49,308 bases of DNA from DASRWD01 sp044507975 (GTDB lineage Bacteria > Deinococcota > Deinococci > Deinococcales > Trueperaceae), in NCBI GenBank assembly GCA_044507975.1, contig JBIQIQ010000005.1, positions 1 through 49,308 on the forward strand, read 5' to 3'. The notes under the pieces are model-generated. The model was not told the DNA's origin, did no database searches, and worked only from the letters and a program-made list of their open reading frames with translations. Of the stretch, positions 15,415 to 22,102 are shown piece by piece; position 1 is the stretch's first letter, and each line of letters opens with the position of its first letter. Both the position numbers and the translations under genes were made by a program.

Positions 15415-16374
15415 ATGCCGCCGGCGCTCAGGTCCCTCGCGCTCCTCTGGTGCGCCGCGCTCTGCCTGGTCCTCGGGGTCGCCGACGCTCAGACGGTCAC
15501 GGCGTCGGCCACCACCTGCGTCGCTGCGGGCTCGGCTCCCTGCCCCGCGCTCTCCTTCGGCGTGGCCCTCGAGGGCTTCAAGGTGGAGCGCAGCACCGTC
15601 GGGCTGGACCTCGGTCCCGATCGCTTGGGGCTGTCGCTGATGGCGGCCGAGACCTTCGGGCCGCTGGGCAACGTCGTGTTCGAGGCCAGCGGCGAGCTGC
15701 GCGAGGGCCCGTTCGCCCGTGCCCGCGTCGCCGCGCGCGGCGTGATCGCCAGCGTCGCCGCGCGACTCGCCCTGACGGCGGACGGAGCCGACGCCGAGCG
15801 CTTCGACCCTCTGGCCGTGGCCGGGGAGAGGCCTCTGCTCGGGGGTCCGCGCGTCGGCCTCGAGCTCGGCGGCACATTCAGGCTCGATCGGCAGGTCGTG
15901 CTCGACGTCGCTCCTGCCCTCCACCTGGCGCCCGGCGGGACCGCCCTTACCGGCGGCGCGACCCTGCGCCTGCTGCGTGCGCTCGGGGAGAACGAGCTGC
16001 AGGTCCGGCTGGGCGGCGCACTGCTGCCAGGGGCGGGCGGGGAGCACGTGGCGGCCGGCGCCGCGCTCGTCCTGCCGCGGGGCCGGGCGCCGGACTGGCG
16101 GTTCGGGATCTCGCTCGGGTACGGCGACGACGGCTTCCGCCCGGGCGGCACGGTCGAGATCGCGGAGGCCCTGGGAGGCGGGGCGCGGGCGGCGCTGACG
16201 GGGTCCTGGGAGCCCTACCGCCGCGACGTCAGACCCCTGCGCGCCGCCGTTGCGCTCGAGCTGCCGCTGTCGGGCGCGACGGCCGAGGTCGAGATCGCGG
16301 GAGGAGCGTTGCACCCGACCGCACCCGACGCCCTCGGGGCCAGGCTCAGCCTCAGATGGCCCTTCGCCCGCTGA
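15415..16374 (+). CDS. Secreted beta-rich protein, possible outer-membrane barrel
   Basis: A 319-residue protein with a Sec signal peptide (LALLWCAALCLVLGVADAQ, cleavage likely at ADA-Q). The rest is a run of short amphipathic strands alternating with Gly turns (VGLELGGTFRLDRQVVLDVAP, LRLLRALGENELQVRLGGALL), ending LSLRWPFAR. This pattern suits an outer-membrane barrel, but I recognise no named family. Two cysteines lie close together near residues 34 and 42. It diverges from glgP and converges with the PEGA-domain protein. Confidence 0.65.
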   Translation: MPPALRSLALLWCAALCLVLGVADAQTVTASATTCVAAGSAPCPALSFGVALEGFKVERSTVGLDLGPDRLGLSLMAAETFGPLGNVVFEASGELREGPFARARVAARGVIASVAARLALTADGADAERFDPLAVAGERPLLGGPRVGLELGGTFRLDRQVVLDVAPALHLAPGGTALTGGATLRLLRALGENELQVRLGGALLPGAGGEHVAAGAALVLPRGRAPDWRFGISLGYGDDGFRPGGTVEIAEALGGGARAALTGSWEPYRRDVRPLRAAVALELPLSGATAEVEIAGGALHPTAPDALGARLSLRWPFAR

Positions 16375-16416
16375 CGGACCGCATGGTCTAGGCCCTGCGC
16401 GGCGCGGTTGCCCCGC

Positions 16417-17550
16417 TCAGCGCAGCTCGTCCGGGATCAGCTCGCCGGTCACGAGGTCGAGCCTATGCACGCCGGAGTCCGGCACGGCCCGCAGGTAGCG
16501 CCTGACCTCGCCGCCCCGCACGAGCTCGAACTCCCGCAGCCCGGGGGCGATGCCGACGGCGTGACCGCCCGCCTGGAGCCGGCCGTCGACGTAGACGATG
16601 ACCTCGCGCTCCTCGGCCCAGTAGACGACGAGCGGCGCGACCGGCGTCAGGGTCGCCTCGACGCGCGTGACGCGGTAGTTGCGCACGTTCGCGTGGAACG
16701 TCTCGGTCACGAAGCCGTCGCGCTCCAGCGTAACCGTGTGCACGCCTGGGAGTGCCGGCAGCGTCGCAGGCGTCCGACCGGCGGGCTCGCCGTCGAGCCG
16801 CACGCGCGCTGGTGGGTCGCTGGTCACCTGGACGCTGCCGCCCGAGATCGCCGTGAGGATCACGTGCAGGAAGCTCGTGTCGCCCTGGCGCAGCTCGACC
16901 ATGCGCACCTCGGGCAGGAAGCCCTCCTTGCGCACCTCGACCTGGTACCGCCCGGAGCGGAGCATCGCCACGTCCAGCTGGCCGGTGTGCCCGACGGCGA
17001 CGCCGTCGACGAACACCTGCGCGTCGCCGGGCTCGCTCGAGACGAACAGGCCGGCGTCACCCTGGGGAAGCTCGAGGACCGCCGTCGTGAACCCCGCGAC
17101 GACGCCGGCCAGGTCGGCAGCGGCGCCCGCCGGGGCGGTGGGGTCGAGCGGGGCCGTGATCAGGTCGGTGGCGCGCGCGACCTGGGAGTCGACGACGATG
17201 AGGTTCACCGTGTACGGCGCTGCGCCGCCGTCGGGCACCCGCGAGACCTCCCCGCTGACCGCGTAGCGGGAGCCGTCGACCTCGGCGATGAGCATCGTCA
17301 GCTCGGGGTCGAGGCTGCCGGCGATCCCGGAGGTGATGCGCTCCCCGACGCGCACCTCGAGGCCGGTGGCCGCGGCGACCGCCGAACGGAACGACGCCAT
17401 GAACGCCGCCAGGGCCGCCTCGTCGACGTCGCCGCGCGTGCCGAACGTGGGCACCGTGACCTGAGCGTAGGAGAACTGGAGCAGAAGGGCCGCTGCCACC
17501 AGCGCCGCGCTCAGTAGCCCAGCGGGGCGTCTCTTGGCAGGCAGGCCCAT
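16417..17550 (-). CDS. Exported PEGA-domain protein
   Basis: A 377-residue exported protein. An N-terminal signal (LLSAALVAAALLLQFSYAQ) precedes a roughly 150-residue domain of unknown type. At least two PEGA repeats follow: FVSSEPGDAQVFVDGVAVG...GRYQVEVRKEGF and VTSDPPARVRLDGEPAG...GVHTVTLERDGF. A third, degenerate unit contains VYVDGRLQAGGHAVGIAPG. PEGA domains are surface or periplasmic beta modules thought to bind ligands. The start was trimmed to ATG 17550 because TATACT lies 7 nt upstream and the signal peptide begins there; the frame stays open further upstream. Confidence 0.8.
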   Translation of the reverse strand: MGLPAKRRPAGLLSAALVAAALLLQFSYAQVTVPTFGTRGDVDEAALAAFMASFRSAVAAATGLEVRVGERITSGIAGSLDPELTMLIAEVDGSRYAVSGEVSRVPDGGAAPYTVNLIVVDSQVARATDLITAPLDPTAPAGAAADLAGVVAGFTTAVLELPQGDAGLFVSSEPGDAQVFVDGVAVGHTGQLDVAMLRSGRYQVEVRKEGFLPEVRMVELRQGDTSFLHVILTAISGGSVQVTSDPPARVRLDGEPAGRTPATLPALPGVHTVTLERDGFVTETFHANVRNYRVTRVEATLTPVAPLVVYWAEEREVIVYVDGRLQAGGHAVGIAPGLREFELVRGGEVRRYLRAVPDSGVHRLDLVTGELIPDELR

Positions 17551-17557
17551 CGCCGCC

Positions 17558-17563
17558 AGTATA
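17558..17563 (-). promoter_or_regulatory. Leaderless-type -10 for PEGA gene
   Basis: TATACT on the minus strand, 7 nt before ATG 17550. Confidence 0.55.
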
Positions 17564-17608
17564 TCTACACCCCGACGCGCTCCAGGAACGGCCGGAGGGG
17601 GCGCTTGG

Positions 17609-17614
17609 TATCCT
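17609..17614 (+). promoter_or_regulatory. Leaderless-type -10 for metallophosphoesterase
   Basis: TATCCT, 8 nt before ATG 17623. Confidence 0.5.
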
Positions 17615-17622
17615 CTGCGCAG

Positions 17623-18315
17623 ATGCGTTACCTCGTCCTGAGCGACGTCCACGCCAACCTTCCCGCCCTCGAAGCGGTGCTCAACCACGCCAAGCAGCGC
17701 GGCTACGACGAGGTGATGTTCCTCGGCGACGCCGTCGGCTACTACCCGAACGCCGACGAGGTCGTGCAGCGCCTCGCCGAGCTCGCTCCGCGGGTGCGGA
17801 TCGCGGGCAACCACGACGCCGCCCTTCTCGAGCTCGTCGACGGCCGGCGCGGGCCTTCCGACGCCAGCGTCGTCTACGAGGTGCTCGAGCGCCACGCCTC
17901 AGAGCTGTCGGAGGCCAGCGTCGACTTCCTGCGGACCCTCGAGACGCATCACGTCGACGCCACCTGGGAGGCCGCGCACGGCGCCCTCTCGCGGCAGTGG
18001 GAGTACCTCGCGACGCTGTCGAGCGCCCAGGCGAACGTGCCGCTGATGAAGACACGCCTGCTCTTCGTGGGGCACACGCATCACCCGCGCGTCTACGCCT
18101 ACGCGAAGCACGGGGCGCGCGAGCTCTGGCGCACCATGACCTTCCGCGACGACCGCGTGAGCTACCGAGTCCCCCCGTTGGCGCGCGTGATCGCCAACCC
18201 CGGCGCCGTCGGGCAGCCGCGCGACCAGGTGCCGCTGGCCGCCTACGCGCTGTTCGACGTGCCCACCATGACGATCGACTTCCACCGCGTCGAGTTCGAC
18301 GTGATGGCCGTGCAG
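17623..18315 (+). CDS. Calcineurin-like metallophosphoesterase (3' end in assembly gap)
   Basis: 231 codons are visible before the N run. The metal-binding motifs are complete: SDVHANL, FLGDAVGYYPN, AGNHDAALL, an AHG segment and GHTHHPRVY. This is the bacterial YfcE-like group of phosphodiesterases and phosphatases; the substrate is unknown. The last visible residues (FHRVEFDV) match the usual C-terminal strand, so only a few codons are probably missing. Reading through the Ns into the next gene gives an artificial fusion. Confidence 0.85.
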
Positions 18316-18415
18316 NNNNNNNNNNNNNNNNNNNNNNNNNNNNNNNNNNNNNNNNNNNNNNNNNNNNNNNNNNNNNNNNNNNNNNNNNNNNNNNNNNNNN
18401 NNNNNNNNNNNNNNN
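18316..18415. other. Assembly gap (100 N)
   Basis: Exactly 100 unknown bases, the conventional placeholder for a gap of unknown size. It hides the end of the metallophosphoesterase gene, the start of holB, and possibly whole genes. Confidence 0.98.
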
Positions 18416-19401
18416 GCGACGCGCGCCTGCGCGACGCCGAGCGCCAGGCGGACGTCCTGGGCAGGCTCGAGGCCGGGCTCCGGCACGGGATGCAGCGCAC
18501 CCTGCTCTTCTCCGGGCCGGACGGGGTCGGCAGGCGCCAGGCCGCGCTGTGGCTGTGCGCCCGCCTCAACTGCCTCGCGGAGGAGGACCGGCGGCCCTGC
18601 GGGGTGTGCGCGGCCTGCGTCCTCGCCCTCGAAGGCAGGTCGCTCGATTACAAGGAGGTCGTCCCGCCGGCGACCGCCAAGTCCGGCAGGGCCAAGCTGC
18701 GCGCCGAGATCGGCATCGACCAGCTCGTAGCCCGGGAAGGGACCGGCTCAGACCCCGACCCCCTCGGGCCGTGGCTGGCGGCGCGCCCCTCCGGCCGGTT
18801 CCGGGTCGGCGTCATCGACGACGCGCACGCGATGAACGCGTCCGCAGCGAACGCCTTCCTCAAGACGCTGGAGGAGCCTCCGCCCCACGCCTACGTGGTC
18901 CTGATCGCGCCCGGGCCGGAGGCCCTGCTCCCGACCGTCGCGTCGCGGGCGCTGAACCTGCGCTTCGGGGCGCTCCCGGTGTCGGCGCCCGACCTGCAGC
19001 GGCATCCCGGGGTGAGGCTCGGCCAGCCCGGCCTCGTCGACCGAGCGCGTCGGAACGCTGCGGCCACCGACGAGGCCCGCCGCGCGGCGCTCGAGTTCCT
19101 GACGAGCGTGGAGGGCGACATGCTCGACGCCCTGGAGGGCGCGGAGGAGCTCGCCAAGGCGGTCACCGCCGCCGCGGGCTCGGGCGCCGAGCCGGGGCCG
19201 ATCGGGTGGTTGCGAGAGCTGTGCCGGTCGTCGCTGCCGCCCGAAGCGTACGCCGGCGCGCTCGACCTGCTCGACGACCTCGAGGCCGCGCTGGCCGCCT
19301 ACGCCAACGCCGGTCTCGCGACCGCGCACCTGGCCCTGCGCCTCCGGGCGCTGCTGAGCGCGGGCGCCGGCGGCGAGACCGTGGAGCGGCTGGCGGGCTG
19401 A
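18416..19401 (+). CDS. holB: DNA polymerase III delta' subunit (5' end in assembly gap)
   Basis: About 328 residues of the clamp-loader delta' subunit. The P-loop is GPDGVGRRQAA, where the usual Lys is Arg, in line with delta' being ATPase-inactive. The zinc module keeps its cysteines (LNCLAEEDRRPCGVCAAC). FRVGVIDDAHAMNASAANAF and LKTLEEPPPHAYVVLI are the Walker B and sensor regions, and ASRALNLRF replaces the usual SRC with SRA. The N-terminal codons are lost in the gap. It ends 13 nt from the convergent ricT gene. Confidence 0.9.
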
Positions 19402-19414
19402 GCGGCGCCTCGAC

Positions 19415-20206
19415 TCAGCGGGGGCGGGATACCTCGGCGGCAGGGAACTCGTGCACCGTCCCCTCCTCCGTCTTGAGCTCCAGGGTGCCGGCCAGGGGGT
19501 TGAGCTTCACGACGCGCCCGCATGTCCCGCTGCTCTCGTGGCAGCCTCTGCTCCCCTTGCGCGGCATGCCCTTGAGGAGCTCGCGGTACATGTCGTGCTC
19601 GTACTGCAGGCAGCACATCAGGCGGCCGCAGGGACCCGAGATCTTCTCCGGGTTGAGGGGCAGCTGCTGGTCGCGCGCCATGCGGATGCTGACCGAGCTG
19701 AAGCTCTGGAGCCAGGTCGAGGAGCACGAGCCGTCGCCGCACACGCCCAGGGTGCCGAGCATGCGGGCCTGGTCGCGCGGGCCGACGTTGACGAACTCGA
19801 CCCTGGCGGGCGTGCGGCCGACGAGCTCCTGCGCCAGGGCGCGCAGGGGCGGCTGGCCCTCGCTCGAGTAGCTCACGACCAGCAAGGCCTCGTCGATGGT
19901 GAACTCGAGCCCGACGACCTTGATGTCGGCGCCGACCTGGCGCGCGCGCGCCTTGAGGAGCCACTTGAGGCCCTCGGCCTTCTCCTTGAGCTCCTCGTAG
20001 CGCTCGACGTCGTCGCTCTGCGCCTCGCGCACGTAGTGCCCGGAGGAGCGCTCGACCTCGCGCACCGCGGTGCGCACCTTGCCGATCTCGAGCCCCCGCC
20101 GCGTCGTCACCACGCAAGTGGTGCCTACGGGCGGCGGCGTGGGCGGAGCTTCCATGTAGTGGATCTTGGGTCCGTTGTCGAAACGGACGCCTATGCACTC
20201 TGGCAT
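19415..20206 (-). CDS. ricT: PSP1-domain protein RicT (YaaT)
   Basis: A 263-residue PSP1 C-terminal domain protein. In Bacillus, RicT forms an iron-sulfur Ric complex affecting RNase Y, and yaaT lies next to holB. The conserved Cys set is present: GVCGDGSCSS and GPCGRLMCCLQYE, plus CHESSGTCGR. Here ricT is tail to tail with holB instead of following it. Start ATG 20206 has TAGTAT 6 nt upstream and no Shine-Dalgarno. It is monocistronic. Confidence 0.9.
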   Translation of the reverse strand: MPECIGVRFDNGPKIHYMEAPPTPPPVGTTCVVTTRRGLEIGKVRTAVREVERSSGHYVREAQSDDVERYEELKEKAEGLKWLLKARARQVGADIKVVGLEFTIDEALLVVSYSSEGQPPLRALAQELVGRTPARVEFVNVGPRDQARMLGTLGVCGDGSCSSTWLQSFSSVSIRMARDQQLPLNPEKISGPCGRLMCCLQYEHDMYRELLKGMPRKGSRGCHESSGTCGRVVKLNPLAGTLELKTEEGTVHEFPAAEVSRPR

Positions 20207-20212
20207 GCGGCG

Positions 20213-20218
20213 ATACTA
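20213..20218 (-). promoter_or_regulatory. Leaderless-type -10 for ricT
   Basis: TAGTAT on the minus strand, 6 nt before ATG 20206. Confidence 0.55.
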
Positions 20219-20232
20219 ACCGAGGCCCGCGC

Positions 20233-20820
20233 TTAGCCGGCGGCGCCGAAGAGGCACACGGCGGCAACGGGCGCGAAGCTGCGGCGGTGGTGCGGGCAAG
20301 GGCCGAGGCTCCGCAGCGCCCGCAGGTGCTCGGGCACGCCGTAGCCGGCGTGGCGACCGAACCCGTAGCCGGGGAACTCGTCCTCCAGCCTCTCCAGGTA
20401 GACGTCGCGCTCGTGCTTGGCGAGCACGCTGGCGGCCGCGACCTGGAAGCTGGCGCCGTCGGCGCGGGGGGCGGCGACCTCGGGAACGTCCCAGCCGAGC
20501 TCGAGGTAGTCGGTGACGAGCCCGTCGACCTGGCAGGCCAGCTGCGCGAGGGCCCGCCGCGCCGCGAGCTTGGTCGCGCCCAGCACGTTGTGCGCGTCGA
20601 CCTCCAGCGCCGAGGCGAAGGCGACCGCGTAGGCGACGGCCTCCCCGCGCAGCCGGGCAGCCAGCCGCGCGCGCTCCTCGCGCGGAAGCGTCTTGGAGTC
20701 GCGGTACGGGTAGTCGCGACCGGGCTGGAGCACGACCGCGGCGGCGGCCACGGGCCCCGCCAGGGCGCCCCGACCCGCCTCGTCCACCCCGGCGACCGCC
20801 ACGGACCCGCGGGCCCACAA
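20233..20820 (-). CDS. rnhB: Ribonuclease HII
   Basis: It cleaves the RNA strand of RNA-DNA hybrids and single ribonucleotides in DNA. AGVDEAGRGALAGPV gives the first two acidic residues. YRDSKTLPREER, the motif ASVLAKHERD, and FGRHAGYGVPEHLRAL are typical of RNase HII. There is no ATG or GTG near the expected N-terminus. TTG 20820 is listed (195 aa), but similarity (LPGWSLERRLW) seems to begin about 9 codons upstream, where CTG 20847 is the only candidate. It starts very close to the end of the histidine kinase gene. Confidence 0.88.
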   Translation of the reverse strand: MWARGSVAVAGVDEAGRGALAGPVAAAAVVLQPGRDYPYRDSKTLPREERARLAARLRGEAVAYAVAFASALEVDAHNVLGATKLAARRALAQLACQVDGLVTDYLELGWDVPEVAAPRADGASFQVAAASVLAKHERDVYLERLEDEFPGYGFGRHAGYGVPEHLRALRSLGPCPHHRRSFAPVAAVCLFGAAG

Positions 20821-20861
20821 CCGGCGCTCGAGCGACCAACCAGGCAGGATCCGGGCCAGGG

Positions 20862-22061
20862 TTAACCCACCACTGCGTCGGCCACGGTGCCCTCGGGCAC
20901 GAGGTCCGGCAGCGTGAAGTAGAACGTGCTGCCGCGGCCGACCTTCGACTCGACCCAGATCCTGCCGCCATGCTTCTCGACGGCGAGCTTGCAGAACGTG
21001 AGCCCCATCCCGGTGTCGTAGCGGTCGTGGACCGTGTGGCGGGACTGCTCGAAGGCGTTGAAGATGCGCTTCTGGTCGGCCTCCGGGATGCCCTCGCCGT
21101 CGTCGCGCACGGACAGCACGAAGCCGTCGTCCTGCCGCCAGGCCCGGAAGTCGATGTAGCCGCCGCGCCGCGTGTGCTTGATCGCGTTCGCCATGAGGTT
21201 GGCCAGCACGCGCCGCAGCAGCTTGGGGTCGCCGTACACCCTCTCGGCCTCGGGCCGCACGAGGAACCCGAAGTTGCGGTCCTTGGGACCGCCGACGACG
21301 TCGCCGAGCGCCTCCTTGGCGAGCTCGGTGAGGGACGCGATGACGCCGGGGGAGTACGGCATCTGCCCCTCCTTCATGCGCCGCACGTCGAGGATGTTGG
21401 CCGCGAGGTTGAGGAGGTGCTGCGACTCGCTGCGCGCCAGGCTGAGGAGCTCCTCGACGCCCATGTCGCCCCCACCCCGCAGCATCTCGATGCTGTGGTC
21501 TAGCAGCCCCATCACGCTGGAGATGGGGCTCTTCAGGTCGTGGACGAGCATGTGGATGAGGTCGTCCTTCATCCGCTCGCTCTCCTTGAGGGCCTGCTCG
21601 AAGCGGCGCGCGCGGTCGAGGGCATCGCGCATGTCGCGCTCGGCGCGCCGGCGCAGGAGCAGGCGCTCGATGTAGGCGCGCACGACCGCGGGCTGGGTAG
21701 GCAACGCGACGTAGGCGTCGGCACCGGACGCGATTACCCTGGCCTCGACCTCGCTGTCGACGGGCCCGAGGTAGACGAGCGGGGCCTGGCCGAGGTGCTG
21801 GCGGCTGCGGAGGATGTAGACGATGTCGAGGCCCTCGGGCACGCGCGTGGCCAGCGCGTGCTCGATGACGACGGCCTCGGGCAGCACCGGCGCCGCCCCG
21901 TCGGCGGCCTGCGCTGCCGGCGCCCTCGTGACGTAGAGGAGCTTCTCGACGTCGTCGATCACGGTGGCGGCCAGCCGCAGCTCCTGCAGCGCGCGGCTGA
22001 GCGCCTGGCCGCGCTCCTGGCTGCCGGACGCGATCAGGACGCTGGGTGCCGCGGTCGCCAT
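20862..22061 (-). CDS. Histidine kinase with N-terminal pseudo-receiver domain
   Basis: A 399-residue soluble kinase. Residues 1-125 have the receiver fold pattern but lack the phosphorylation site: the acidic pair is replaced by VLIASGSQ, the acceptor position reads VVIEH (Glu67), and the conserved Lys is missing (DAYVALP). A short coiled coil (RRRAERDMRDALDRARRFEQ) leads to HisKA with VHDLKSP (His174). The HATPase domain has NLMANAIKH (Asn292), DDGEGIP and TGMGLTFCK. No membrane segment and no cognate regulator nearby. Its start diverges from the VWA gene with an inverted repeat between them. Confidence 0.9.
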   Translation of the reverse strand: MATAAPSVLIASGSQERGQALSRALQELRLAATVIDDVEKLLYVTRAPAAQAADGAAPVLPEAVVIEHALATRVPEGLDIVYILRSRQHLGQAPLVYLGPVDSEVEARVIASGADAYVALPTQPAVVRAYIERLLLRRRAERDMRDALDRARRFEQALKESERMKDDLIHMLVHDLKSPISSVMGLLDHSIEMLRGGGDMGVEELLSLARSESQHLLNLAANILDVRRMKEGQMPYSPGVIASLTELAKEALGDVVGGPKDRNFGFLVRPEAERVYGDPKLLRRVLANLMANAIKHTRRGGYIDFRAWRQDDGFVLSVRDDGEGIPEADQKRIFNAFEQSRHTVHDRYDTGMGLTFCKLAVEKHGGRIWVESKVGRGSTFYFTLPDLVPEGTVADAVVG

Positions 22062-22069
22062 CTGGACGC

Positions 22070-22075
22070 ATAGTA
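22070..22075 (-). promoter_or_regulatory. Leaderless-type -10 for histidine kinase
   Basis: TACTAT on the minus strand, 8 nt before ATG 22061. It overlaps the left arm of the inverted repeat at 22073-22093. Confidence 0.5.
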
Positions 22076-22093
22076 CCAGCGGACGGCTGGTAC
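22073..22093. promoter_or_regulatory. Inverted repeat spanning two divergent -10 elements
   Basis: GTACCAGC (22073-22080) and GCTGGTAC (22086-22093) are perfect 8-bp arms around GGACG. The arms overlap both divergent -10 hexamers (22070-22075 and 22091-22096), so a dimeric regulator bound here could block both promoters. Function as an operator is inferred. Confidence 0.45.
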
Positions 22094-22096
22094 CAT
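22091..22096 (+). promoter_or_regulatory. Leaderless-type -10 for VWA gene
   Basis: TACCAT, 6 nt before GTG 22103. Confidence 0.5.
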
Positions 22097-22102
22097 CCGA
22101 AC

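Noticed and set aside
16375..16416. Possible terminator between convergent genes
   Set aside because: CTGCG/CGCAG and GCGG/CCGC pairings are short and interrupted, with no T-tract.
17605..19401. Single 598-residue fusion gene
   Set aside because: The frame crosses 100 Ns. The two halves are separate families and the gap size is arbitrary.
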